This document shows, in pieces, positions 15,767 through 23,128 of a stretch of 24,171 nt of DNA (position 1 is the first letter of the stretch; every line of letters starts with the position of its first letter). Source of the DNA: RUG11237 sp045119215 (GTDB lineage: Bacteria > Bacillota > Clostridia > Lachnospirales > Lachnospiraceae); the NCBI GenBank assembly GCA_045119215.1, contig JBGVDD010000202.1, positions 1-24,171 on the forward strand, given 5' to 3'. The notes below the pieces were generated by a model. The model saw nothing but the letters and a program-made list of their open reading frames with translations, was not told the DNA's origin and made no database searches. The translations under genes and the position numbers were made by a program.

Positions 15767-16627
15767 ATGGATGATGTAAAAGAGAAGCAGTCTCTGGTAG
15801 ACTCCAACCGAATATTGTACACGCCCTCGGGGTTTGCCAGAAATTCTCTTTTATATCTACAGGAGACCGGAAAGCTGACAGCACTGCAAGGGCATACTTC
15901 CAAACGTTCGGATTTGAAGTCTTACCTCTGCTTTGTGGTTTTGAAAGGCAGCGGTAAGTTGGTTTATGAGCAGGATACCTATGAATTAAAAATGGGAGAC
16001 TGTGTGTGGGTGGACTGTCAGAGGGACTATAGTCACAGTACTAATGGGAAGGATTTGTGGTCATTGCAGTGGGTGCATTTTTATGGAGAGATGATGCCGC
16101 AGATTTACGAAAAATACAGGGAACGTGGAGGAAATGTGGTATTCCATCCAAAGGAAGGGAAGGCGTTTCTGGCAGTATTAGAGGAGCTTCATGTATTGGC
16201 GGATTCCTCTGACTATATCCGGGATATGCGGATTAATCAGAAGTTAAGTGAGCTGTTAACTCTTCTGATGGCAGAATCCTGGCATCCGGAGAGAAGGGAA
16301 ACCAAGGGAAAACATGCCAGTCTGAAAGATATCAAAGCATATTTAGATGAAAATTACTGTGAAAAAATCACTCTAGACCAGCTTGCAGGGAAGTATTTTA
16401 TCAATAAATATTACCTGACCAGGATCTTTAAGGAGACTTATGGAATTACTATAAATCATTATATACTAACAAAAAAAATATCTTATGCCAAGCGTCTCTT
16501 GCGATTCAGCAAAAAGAGTATGGAGGAAATTGGAGAGGAAGCAGGTTTTAGTGATGCCCAGTATTTTTGCCGGATGTTTAAAAAGATTGAAGGGATGACA
16601 CCTGGGGAGTATCGAAAGAGCTGGTAA
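15767..16627 (+). CDS. AraC-family transcriptional regulator
   Basis: This 286-aa protein has an N-terminal cupin-like sensing domain (about 30-110, with GSGKLVYEQDTYELKMGDCVWVD). It ends in an AraC double helix-turn-helix (about 185-284). The C-terminal half includes ITLDQLAGKYFINKYYLTRIFKE and the second-helix signature IGEEAGFSDAQYFCRMFKKIEGMTPGEYRK, which are highly typical. Carbohydrate effectors are common in this architecture, but nothing here names one. GGGAG precedes the ATG by 7 bases. As the last gene before the terminator at 16655, it may regulate the aminopeptidase operon. Confidence 0.93.
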   Translation: MDDVKEKQSLVDSNRILYTPSGFARNSLLYLQETGKLTALQGHTSKRSDLKSYLCFVVLKGSGKLVYEQDTYELKMGDCVWVDCQRDYSHSTNGKDLWSLQWVHFYGEMMPQIYEKYRERGGNVVFHPKEGKAFLAVLEELHVLADSSDYIRDMRINQKLSELLTLLMAESWHPERRETKGKHASLKDIKAYLDENYCEKITLDQLAGKYFINKYYLTRIFKETYGITINHYILTKKISYAKRLLRFSKKSMEEIGEEAGFSDAQYFCRMFKKIEGMTPGEYRKSW

Positions 16628-16654
16628 AACCCAATGGGAAAAAGAAAATATAAT

Positions 16655-16699
16655 AAAAAGAAGGAGGTTTTATACCACTCGGTATAGACCTCCTTCTTG
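16655..16699. terminator. Strong, nearly symmetrical terminator
   Basis: AAGAAGGAGG...TATACC pairs with GGTATA-GACCTCCTTCTT around ACTC, giving a stem of about 19 positions with minor mismatch (16658-16698). A-rich sequence lies on the left and TTCTTGT on the right. It closes the plus-strand operon ending at 16627 and could also serve minus-strand transcripts. Confidence 0.85.
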
Positions 16700-16701
16700 T
16701 C

Positions 16702-16866
16702 TTAGGCTATTCTTACTGCACTTTTGAAACGGTCATGACCTTCTTTGTTTGGAATAAAAGCCTGTTTTGTCTCTAGATCAAAAGACAGATATCCCAGATG
16801 TACCAACAGGGTGATCACGTCATCAGAGCTGTGAATATCAGTGAGGGAATTGGTGAAGGTATCCGT
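16702..16866 (-). pseudogene. C-terminal remnant of an AAA-ATPase-like / PD-(D/E)XK family gene
   Basis: The minus strand from about 16866 to the TAA at 16702 encodes a tail with SSDDVITLLVHLGYLSFD and KQAFIPNKEGHDRFKSAVRI. This matches my memory of the S-x-D-D-V-L-T-L-L-I-H-L-G-Y-L...F-I-P-N-K-E motif in the AAA-ATPase_like/PDDEXK_9 proteins that are abundant in Lachnospiraceae. The frame stays open to 16980, but the upstream part is REP and repeat sequence with no resemblance to the family and no ribosome site. I therefore read it as the last ~55 residues of a gene lost by deletion. Confidence 0.55.
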
Positions 16867-16913
16867 TTTAATTATAAAAGTAAATATAGTCCAATAAAAA
16901 GTCAACATTTTTA

Positions 16914-16993
16914 CTAATCTTGTGGGTAAACTTATGATAAGCTTGAAAACATCATGACAAAGGGACACTCCTTGTGACAAAAGGAACGTCCCC
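16914..16993. repeat. Composite repeat, copy A, ending in REP-like hairpin copy 4
   Basis: CTAATCTT (16914-16921), GGTAAACTTATGATA (16925-16939) and TCATGACAA (16952-16960) recur in the same order at 23813-23871. The last part (16961-16993) is REP copy 4 in minus orientation, with GTCCCC at 16988-16993 against GGGAC at 16962-16966. It begins 12 bases past the agrC stop codon, so on the minus strand the hairpin could terminate the agrA-agrC transcript. No gene is supported between 16867 and 17005. Confidence 0.75.
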
Positions 16994-17005
16994 GAAAGGA
17001 GATTA

Positions 17006-18274
17006 TCAGATTTCTATGGAAAATAAGATCCAATATGAATGATTAAATTCCTGGCAATCCGCAAAAAAGTATCCATTATGTTTTAAAATACACTGATGAA
17101 GATAGTAAAGCCCCAGCCCTTTGTTTTTGGAATTTGTGTTTTTATTCTGCTTTGTAGAGAACCCTTTTTGCCAGAACATTCTCATGTCGGTTGTAGAATA
17201 ATAATGGTCCACAGGATTTCTGATTTCAAAGTTGGTTTTTCCCTCATAGGAAGAAAGGGAGGCATAAAGTGTATCTTCTGGCTGGCTGGCTTCGATAGCG
17301 TTTTGTACTAAGATGGTAACTAAATCCGTAAGCTCAGCTTCGTTGAGAGAACTTTTTAATCGGGTGCTTCGTATGTCAAAGCTTATTTTAATATTTTGTG
17401 CATCTGCTTTTAAATATTGCGAATACAATGAAGCTGCTAAAAGAGGCATATTTATTTGTAACAACGGATAGATATGAGAAATATTGTTAGGGGTTTGGGT
17501 ATTATCCTTTAACGCTTTCCTAAGAGAATCGTAGTCAGTGCAAAATAAGTCCAGATTCTGTAGTGCCTGTAAACGATTGGTATATTCATGCTGTTGTGAA
17601 CGGATTTCTGCAATGAGAGATTCATATATAGGAAGATTTTTCTTGTAAGAATCCAATTCCTTGGATTGAATCACATTCAGCTTATCATAATAAAACAATG
17701 AAGTATTAACGGCAAAAAGAAAAAGAATTACATAAACTACATATAAAGCCGTATTATACGCAAGGGCCGGCTTTAGTTTCCAGGCAAAAGCTATGCAGGA
17801 AATAATGCAAAAGGTATTTAAAAACACAAAACGAATCGGAAATGGAGTATCAATCAGTTTTACATAACATTTTTTTAAAGGCGTATATCTCAATAGAATG
17901 AATGCAAATAATAAGGTGAGAAAATTTCCAAGTAATCCACTATAATTTCTCAATATATAAGAAGAAAAAACAGTAAAACAACCTCCTACAATAAGCTCTA
18001 CAGAGACAAGAAGGGAGGTACAGAGACAATAAAGTAACAGTCCATGATAAAAATTTTCGTGTTTGGTAACAATGCAGTAAGAAAAATAAAAGATTTGCCC
18101 CAAAATCCATAATAATAATAAGGATGCACCTTCCGGTATTGAGGTCATGACAAGTATATTCAGAAGAAGAAATATAAAGTCAGTTAACTGAGGTGAAAAA
18201 GATTTTTCCAGCAGTTTTTTTTGTACTACATAAAAGCACAGAAATTCTGAGAGTGGAACAAGGTAAGTTATCAT
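17006..18274 (-). CDS. agrC: AgrC-like sensor histidine kinase
   Basis: This 422-aa protein has six or seven membrane segments in residues about 1-195, then a coiled linker. The phospho-acceptor is H229 in RSQQHEYTNRLQAL, and the GHKL ATPase carries the N-box ILVQNAIEAS (near 330) and G-box KGLGLYYLHQ (near 390). This is the AgrC plan: a polytopic sensor for an extracellular peptide. It starts 12 bases after agrA, with AAGGAG lying in the end of agrA, so the two are one operon. The agrB and agrD genes diverge just upstream, which makes the AgrD peptide its likely ligand. The symbol is assigned by architecture and context. Confidence 0.88.
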   Translation of the reverse strand: MITYLVPLSEFLCFYVVQKKLLEKSFSPQLTDFIFLLLNILVMTSIPEGASLLLLWILGQIFYFSYCIVTKHENFYHGLLLYCLCTSLLVSVELIVGGCFTVFSSYILRNYSGLLGNFLTLLFAFILLRYTPLKKCYVKLIDTPFPIRFVFLNTFCIISCIAFAWKLKPALAYNTALYVVYVILFLFAVNTSLFYYDKLNVIQSKELDSYKKNLPIYESLIAEIRSQQHEYTNRLQALQNLDLFCTDYDSLRKALKDNTQTPNNISHIYPLLQINMPLLAASLYSQYLKADAQNIKISFDIRSTRLKSSLNEAELTDLVTILVQNAIEASQPEDTLYASLSSYEGKTNFEIRNPVDHYYSTTDMRMFWQKGFSTKQNKNTNSKNKGLGLYYLHQCILKHNGYFFADCQEFNHSYWILFSIEI

Positions 18275-18286
18275 GTGTAAAACTCC

Positions 18287-18991
18287 TTATAGTAGCTTGT
18301 ATATCAAAGATTCGTATTTTCGACTGACAGGAATAGAATTTTGACCAACACCAATAATGTGGGTTTTCTTATCGTAAGTTGTGATATGTTTGGTATTGAT
18401 AATATATTTCCTGTGACACTGAAAAAAGTCTTCTGTAAGTATATCACTTATGTTATCAAAAGTAAATTGTCGTGTAAGGATAGAGGATCTGGTGGTTGTT
18501 ATGACAACAGAGCGATGCTTTGCCTCTATAGAGCAAATGTCTTGTAAAAATACATTGTGCCATACCCGGTCGGTATCTATGATGCGTATAGCATTTTTTA
18601 AATAGCCAGTCAGTAGCATTTGTTTTATCTGAAAGAGAATATCAGAAAAAGTATATGGCTTTGTAATATAGTTATAACAGTGAAATTCAGAAAGTGCGTA
18701 CATTCCGGAATCTGTAATGGACGTCAGAAAAAGAATTGGAGTGGTAAAATAGCAGTGTTTTTTTCGAATATGCTCTGCAAGCAGAAAGCCACTGCGGTCT
18801 CCTGGGGAAGAAGTAAGCTGTATATCTAATAAAAACAGAGTAAATTTAGTGGAAGAATTCAAAAGAAGATCCAGTGCTGATTCGTAGGATGTGGCTGATT
18901 CGATGGTCCAGTCTGGATACTCCTTGGAAAGAAGTGCTGTCAGTGTATCACACTGAATACAATCATCCTCTACAATTAATAAATGCTGCAT
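18287..18991 (-). CDS. agrA: AgrA-like LytTR response regulator
   Basis: This 234-aa protein has a receiver (1-125) with VEDD acidic residues (7-10), phosphoacceptor D56 in LFLLDIQL, and Lys in NYITKPY. A LytTR DNA-binding domain (about 140-232) carries ICSIEAKHRSVVITT and FFQCHRKYIINTKHITTY. AAAGGAG lies 6-7 bases before ATG 18991. An in-frame ATG at 19006 would overlap that site, so the shorter form is preferred. The divergent agrB promoter region carries repeats close to the AgrA box, which suggests direct activation and possibly autoregulation. Confidence 0.9.
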   Translation of the reverse strand: MQHLLIVEDDCIQCDTLTALLSKEYPDWTIESATSYESALDLLLNSSTKFTLFLLDIQLTSSPGDRSGFLLAEHIRKKHCYFTTPILFLTSITDSGMYALSEFHCYNYITKPYTFSDILFQIKQMLLTGYLKNAIRIIDTDRVWHNVFLQDICSIEAKHRSVVITTTRSSILTRQFTFDNISDILTEDFFQCHRKYIINTKHITTYDKKTHIIGVGQNSIPVSRKYESLIYKLL

Positions 18992-19027
18992 AATTTCTCC
19001 TTTCATGAATAGTCTTCAAAAATAGTA

Positions 19028-19051
19028 ACCATTCAGAACCATTGAACAGTT
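19028..19051. promoter_or_regulatory. AgrA/LytTR-box-like motifs near the agrA start
   Basis: ACCATTCAG (19028-19036) and ACCATTGAA (19038-19046) match the LytTR 9-mer (A-C-N-G-T-T-N-R-K) at most positions, with A for G at position 4. ACAGTT follows at 19046-19051. Spacing here is 10 bases, not the standard 21-22, so the pair may be partial or overlapping sites. They lie at about the transcription start predicted for agrA. Confidence 0.45.
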
Positions 19052-19079
19052 ATTATAAATCTAAATATAAGTATAACAA
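19052..19079 (-). promoter_or_regulatory. Probable agrA-agrC promoter
   Basis: On the minus strand TTGTTA (19079-19074) and a perfect TATAAT (19057-19052) are 16 bases apart. A start near 19045 gives a leader of about 55 bases to the agrA ATG. Confidence 0.6.
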
Positions 19080-19110
19080 GTTAAGGGTGGATATGCAAAC
19101 AAAGCATATT

Positions 19111-19173
19111 ACCATTCGAGGCTTTTTTCTACACCATTCGAGGCTTTTTATAAAAAAACTATTGAAATATATG
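19111..19173 (+). promoter_or_regulatory. AgrA-box direct repeats and agrB promoter
   Basis: ACCATTCGAGGCTTTTT occurs at 19111 and again at 19133, exactly 22 bases (two helical turns) apart. Its first 9 bases fit the LytTR/AgrA consensus at 7 of 9 positions. The downstream copy directly abuts TTTTTA (19145-19150), a weak -35, and 17 bases further on is TATATG (19168-19173). This is the layout of an activator-dependent promoter, like agr P2/P3 in staphylococci. The agrB ATG is about 35 bases after the likely start. The assignment is inferred from sequence only. Confidence 0.65.
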
Positions 19174-19212
19174 GGACGGATAAGTATAAAGAGAGTGTCA
19201 GGAGGAGATGGC

Positions 19213-19815
19213 ATGATATTTCAAAAAGTAGATGAAGTGTTTTATCTGTGGGCACAAAAAGCTACCGATATATTGTATCAGGGAGAGTCAGGGGAAAGAA
19301 AAGAAAAAATTATGTATGCAGTAAGCTATGTGTTAATGGAAATAGTAAAAATTGTCACACTGCTTACTTTCTTTTGGGCATCTAATCGTCTAAAAAATTT
19401 TCTTATTTGTATGATTACTTTGGTTTCATTGAGGAGATATATGGGGGGATTTCATAGAAAAACAATTCTCGGATGCGAGATGCAGGCTGTCATAAATTTT
19501 CTGATTATTATACATATGGGAGAAAATATAAATATATTACAATGGAAATATGTGGTGTATATAGTAAGTGTCCTTTTGATATGGAGAATCATACCTATAA
19601 TGTCTGAGGATAGATGTATATACAGAAAAGAGAAACAAATGGAATTTAAATGTAAGGCTGTTATTGTATTGATGCTTCAAAGTGTTTTAATACAATATTT
19701 GCCTATACAATATGCAAATTTTATTTTGTGGACAATACTATTTCAAGATATGGAAGATATATTTAAGTGGGTATCCCAGGAAAGGAGTAAGCATGAAAAA
19801 AGACTTAAAAGCTAG
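19213..19815 (+). CDS. agrB: AgrB-like accessory gene regulator protease
   Basis: This 200-aa integral membrane cysteine endopeptidase trims and cyclises the AgrD propeptide. Several hydrophobic segments lie at about 35-55, 60-75, 90-100, 110-122 and 155-185. The catalytic pair is plain: SLRRYMGGFH(81)RKTILGC(88), with the R-x-x-G-G-x-H-x6-C spacing of the family. I chose ATG 19213 because AGGAGG (19200-19205) precedes it. The open frame extends upstream to 19042, but that part covers the promoter repeats and has no family resemblance. The last 23 bases overlap agrD. Confidence 0.92.
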   Translation: MIFQKVDEVFYLWAQKATDILYQGESGERKEKIMYAVSYVLMEIVKIVTLLTFFWASNRLKNFLICMITLVSLRRYMGGFHRKTILGCEMQAVINFLIIIHMGENINILQWKYVVYIVSVLLIWRIIPIMSEDRCIYRKEKQMEFKCKAVIVLMLQSVLIQYLPIQYANFILWTILFQDMEDIFKWVSQERSKHEKRLKS

Positions 19816-19951
19816 CATTGCAGAAAAAATGGAAGAATTAGCAACAAAGATTCCAAGGCAGTCTAATTGTGCATGGCTATGGGGCGAAGTGAAGTTGCCA
19901 GAGTGTCTGAGAAAAGAAATTGAAGACGAAAAAATGCAAGATGAAAAATAG
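19793..19951 (+). CDS. agrD: AgrD-like autoinducing-peptide precursor
   Basis: This 52-aa propeptide has an N-terminal amphipathic helix (MKKDLKASIAEKMEELATKI, 1-20), a short core PRQSNCAWLW (21-30), and a C-terminal acidic recognition tail GEVKLPECLRKEIEDEK. Aligned with staphylococcal AgrD, where the core C-D-F-I-M is followed by D-E-V-E-V-P-K-E-L, the Cys26-Ala-Trp-Leu-Trp30 block falls in the ring position. G-E-V-K-L-P-E-C-L falls in the AgrB-recognition position. The predicted signal is a five-residue thiolactone from Cys26 to Trp30 with a short N-terminal tail of unknown length. GGAAAGGAG lies just before ATG 19793. The gene is inside the agrB 3' end in another frame. Confidence 0.88.
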   Translation: MKKDLKASIAEKMEELATKIPRQSNCAWLWGEVKLPECLRKEIEDEKMQDEK

Positions 19952-19952
19952 C

Positions 19953-20393
19953 ATGAAAAAAAGTAGAAAAAGCAAAGGAGTAATAATTAGTTATGAAGAA
20001 GAACATTTTGAAAAAATATTTGCAGGTACCTTAGCCTGCATTTGTATGATGGAGATAGCCGTACCTCAAACGTTGATAACCAAAGCAGAAAATGTTGGTA
20101 CAGTAAAGTTTAATATTACTGTGGGCAAGAAAACTAGTCCAGATCCCCTATCGAAAAGAAGTGCGAAAAGAGACAATGAACAGAATGCATATGTAACTGC
20201 CACAGCATTTGATGATATTGGAACAATTTCCTGTGTCTCTATAAGAAAGAGCGGAGGAATCCAATCTTCCACCGTCACAGTAAAGAGCAGTGAAATTAAC
20301 AAGAAAAAAAAGATGGTATATCAGGGAACTGCAAAGAAAGATGAAGTATACTATAAAAACACAGCAGTTATGACTGCTCCTAACTGTTGTTGA
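19953..20393 (+). CDS. Small secreted protein of the agr operon, signal peptide split between two frames
   Basis: As an open frame from ATG 19953 this is 146 aa, one base after the agrD stop. It contains a hydrophobic stretch (FAGTLACICMMEIAVPQTLITKA, near residues 23-45) that looks like the end of a signal peptide. A strand-rich, Ser/Thr/Lys-rich mature part of ~100 aa follows and ends in NCC. No family is recognised. A better start (MKKNILKK) lies at ATG 19993 after AAAGGAG, in the -1 frame, and stops at 20034. Adding one A to the A6 tract at 20011-20016 would join it perfectly to the hydrophobic stretch as MKKNILKKIFAGTLACIC. The gene may be phase-variable, frameshifted or misread here. 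If ATG 19953 is used, the N-terminus is unusually polar (KKSRKSKG, EEEHFE). Confidence 0.65.
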   Translation: MKKSRKSKGVIISYEEEHFEKIFAGTLACICMMEIAVPQTLITKAENVGTVKFNITVGKKTSPDPLSKRSAKRDNEQNAYVTATAFDDIGTISCVSIRKSGGIQSSTVTVKSSEINKKKKMVYQGTAKKDEVYYKNTAVMTAPNCC

Positions 20394-20407
20394 GAAAGGA
20401 AAATATT

Positions 20408-21481
20408 ATGAAGAAAAACATTGTTGCAGTTATGGGACTTATGATAATGTTATCTGCCTGTGGAACAGATCAGGAGGTAGCAACAAATCAGGGTACTCAC
20501 AGCCAGCAGGACCAGAATGTTTCGCAGGGAGTATCGTATAATATTCCAGAACAATGTCAGGAAACAGTTGGATGCGTGGAGTTGGCGTACCATGTGGAAT
20601 TTCCACAGAATCTTAAGGATGCTCCATTATACCAATGTACAGCCACACAGGTAAATTGTGAAACAGAAAAATTGAAATCCGTATTCGGTGAAGATGTTCA
20701 ATTAAATCAAGAAACAGAAGATGAAACAAAGCCAATTCTCAGAGCAGATGCTAGTGAAGTGCATTTCTTTACTCCTCTGGCATCAAGTATTGGAAATTCA
20801 CTGGACACAGATGCAGAGGAGGGAAATCTGGAAAGATACAAAAAAAATGAAAACCTAGACTTTATGCCTTATAAGGAAGCATATGAAAATATATGCAGTT
20901 CAATAAAAAAGATGGGAGTAGACATGGATGACACAGAATATATCTGTTATGCGTTGGATTGTGATACTCTCACAAATGAGGAAGTTTTACCGGTGGATAT
21001 GGACGGAAATGTGTGTACAGATGAAGAACATGGGGCATACAGCAAGGAGGAAGAATGTTATTATTTTGCCATATGGCAGAAGCAACAGGGAATACAGGAG
21101 TATCATCCCTATGGAGGTGTTTTTGGATGTATTGCAGCGGAAAATGCACCAATTCAGGTTTTTTACTCAAAAAATGGGATAGAACAACTGGTGATGGAAA
21201 AGGCATTTACATTTGAACAGCAAGAAGACAATATTGTATTAAAAGACTTATCAGAGATTAATCAGGTAATTACAGATGAGTTTAATGATATTCTTGCAGA
21301 AGAAACATACAGGGTAGTAGAAGGAAAATTTGTTTGGAAAACGGCGTCCTTTGGCAAAGAAATGCAACCGGCATGGTATTTTAGAATCGAATATACAACA
21401 AAGAAAGGGGAGTCTTATACAACATATCGGTTGGTAAATGCAGAAACAGGAAAATTAATTAACATGGAAGGTGTGTATTGA
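20408..21481 (+). CDS. Lipoprotein of the agr operon, function unknown
   Basis: This 357-aa protein has a lipoprotein signal peptide: MKKNIVAVMGLMIMLSAC, with lipobox L-S-A-C and Cys18 as the lipidated residue. A Gln/Ser/Asn-rich spacer follows. The mature part is acidic and mixed alpha/beta with no membrane segment. It should sit on the outer face of the cell membrane. The family is not recognised. AAAGGAAAA precedes ATG 20408. Its stop overlaps the start of the first permease by one base (TGATG), which points to translational coupling. A role as the extracellular partner of the ABC transporter, for binding or immunity, is inference. Confidence 0.82.
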   Translation: MKKNIVAVMGLMIMLSACGTDQEVATNQGTHSQQDQNVSQGVSYNIPEQCQETVGCVELAYHVEFPQNLKDAPLYQCTATQVNCETEKLKSVFGEDVQLNQETEDETKPILRADASEVHFFTPLASSIGNSLDTDAEEGNLERYKKNENLDFMPYKEAYENICSSIKKMGVDMDDTEYICYALDCDTLTNEEVLPVDMDGNVCTDEEHGAYSKEEECYYFAIWQKQQGIQEYHPYGGVFGCIAAENAPIQVFYSKNGIEQLVMEKAFTFEQQEDNIVLKDLSEINQVITDEFNDILAEETYRVVEGKFVWKTASFGKEMQPAWYFRIEYTTKKGESYTTYRLVNAETGKLINMEGVY

Positions 21482-22263
21482 TGGAGTCGTGTTTTTCTTA
21501 TCTGAAGGCAGATATAAAAAGATGTATCCATGGAAAAGAATTTTGGGTTGGAAACCTGTGTTGTTTTTTGATTTTATATTTTTCCGGACTAAGTTATATA
21601 AAATATGAAGTCTCCGTATGGAGTCTCCTAAATATAGTAACAGCAACTATGCCATTCCTATTATTATTGTCCTTTGCCAGCATGACATATAGTGATTGTT
21701 TTTGCGCAGATGTAGAAAATAAATATGTACAGCAGATGTTAATACGGGGAAAACTATGGTCCTATGTATTGGCAAAAACAATCGTGATACAAATAAGTAC
21801 CATGCTGACAGTTTTCATAAGTACAGTGGCATACATATTTTATTTAAGAGTGAAATTACCATGGTTTTATGAGGGAGAAAAGGAAGAACTGGGATTACAT
21901 AGGTATACATCAATGGCGGATATGCCCTTTTTATACGTAATTGCTGAAATACTCAAGTTTGCTGTATTGGCAGGAATTCTTGGGATTTTGGCGGCATATA
22001 TTTCACTTTATATTCGAAACAGACTACTTCTACTGACCGTGCCTCTTATGGTTTATTATTTTGCTATGTATTATACAGGTGGCTTAAAAGGAGATTTTGT
22101 GATATTTCGTATGGAATTGGTTTATATCCCATTTTGCGGAGATTTAATCTGGGAGTATGCATATCAGTCCTACCTTTGGGCAATGGCAATTGCAGCTATA
22201 CTAGCAGTTGTTTTAAATATAGCAATAATTAAAAAAATAAGAAAGGATTTGGGAGAGAGATAA
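21481..22263 (+). CDS. ABC-2-type transporter permease (first)
   Basis: This 260-aa protein is very hydrophobic, with about six membrane segments (roughly 22-38, 52-72, 95-120, 150-180, 182-200 and 228-250). It ends in a charged tail KKIRKDLGER. The layout fits ABC-2 family permeases rather than importers. ATG 21481 overlaps the lipoprotein stop; a TTG at 21478 is also in frame. The next permease starts 2 bases after its stop. With the second permease and the ATPase it should form one exporter with two different membrane subunits. The substrate is unknown. Confidence 0.8.
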   Translation: MESCFSYLKADIKRCIHGKEFWVGNLCCFLILYFSGLSYIKYEVSVWSLLNIVTATMPFLLLLSFASMTYSDCFCADVENKYVQQMLIRGKLWSYVLAKTIVIQISTMLTVFISTVAYIFYLRVKLPWFYEGEKEELGLHRYTSMADMPFLYVIAEILKFAVLAGILGILAAYISLYIRNRLLLLTVPLMVYYFAMYYTGGLKGDFVIFRMELVYIPFCGDLIWEYAYQSYLWAMAIAAILAVVLNIAIIKKIRKDLGER

Positions 22264-22265
22264 CC

Positions 22266-23126
22266 ATGACTACTTTAAAATATGGATGGAAATTGTTTGT
22301 AGAACAGTGTTGCAGCAAAAAGTGCGGGGTTGTAGTAATACTTTTATATTTTGTAAACCACTTATTTTTGTCAGGAATCAAAGATTTTTGTTGTGCAGTA
22401 AACTGCAATATCACTCCTTATTTGTTCCCTTTTTTAATAAGTTATGTGTACTATCAATTAATATATACAATGATTGTTTTGTATTATTTTTCAAATGTGC
22501 CTTTCCAGGGATACAGTCAGATGTATCAGTTAATACGGTTAGGAAACACCCGTTGGGCCCTGGGACATATATTCTACATTATATTTAGTTCAATTTTTTT
22601 GGTACTCATAACGATTGGAGAAGGAATCATTATTATGCTGCCTAGAGTAGAAGTGAGTGCGGACTGGGGAAAAGTGCTTCATACACTTGCAGTAAGTAAT
22701 GTTGTGGACAGTTATGGTTTATATGCAATTCCATATGACAATATTTTTATGAATCATTACAATGCGATTTTGGGAATGGAAATTGCATTTGTCATGAGTG
22801 TTAGTGTTACTGCCTTTCTGGGAACATTACTGTTTTTGACTAGCTTGTACTGGGGAAGAATTGTAGCTTTGTTTATAGCATCCATAGAAATTGCTCTGCC
22901 AATTGTCAGCCTCAATCTTGAATACCGAATCATGTATAAAGTGAATTTATTTGCTCCGGTGTCATGGATGAATTTAGTGGACTATGAAAGAGAAAGAATG
23001 GGGTTTAGGATAATGCCAAACATGAATTACACTTTTTTTATGTTGTTTGCTGTTATATTGTGCTTTGTGGGATTAATTATATATAAGACAAAACGGATAG
23101 AATTTCATTTTATGAAAGAGGAGTAG
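22266..23126 (+). CDS. ABC transporter permease (second)
   Basis: This 286-aa polytopic membrane protein has about six hydrophobic segments (roughly 20-38, 48-75, 103-125, 170-200, 205-225 and 255-278). It has a basic end (KTKRIEFHFMKEE). GGAGAGAG lies before ATG 22266. The gene is packed between the first permease and the ATPase, so it is read as the second membrane subunit of the same transporter. I see no recognisable substrate motif. Confidence 0.8.
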   Translation: MTTLKYGWKLFVEQCCSKKCGVVVILLYFVNHLFLSGIKDFCCAVNCNITPYLFPFLISYVYYQLIYTMIVLYYFSNVPFQGYSQMYQLIRLGNTRWALGHIFYIIFSSIFLVLITIGEGIIIMLPRVEVSADWGKVLHTLAVSNVVDSYGLYAIPYDNIFMNHYNAILGMEIAFVMSVSVTAFLGTLLFLTSLYWGRIVALFIASIEIALPIVSLNLEYRIMYKVNLFAPVSWMNLVDYERERMGFRIMPNMNYTFFMLFAVILCFVGLIIYKTKRIEFHFMKEE

Positions 23127-23128
23127 AT

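Noticed and set aside
19042..19212. Upstream in-frame extension of agrB giving a 257-aa protein
   Set aside because: It covers the predicted promoter and direct repeats, lacks a ribosome site, and the AGGAGG before ATG 19213 plus the family length favour the 200-aa form.
20066..20302. Minus-strand ORF opposite the secreted protein
   Set aside because: It has no ribosome site, and the opposite strand has a plausible signal peptide and operon context.
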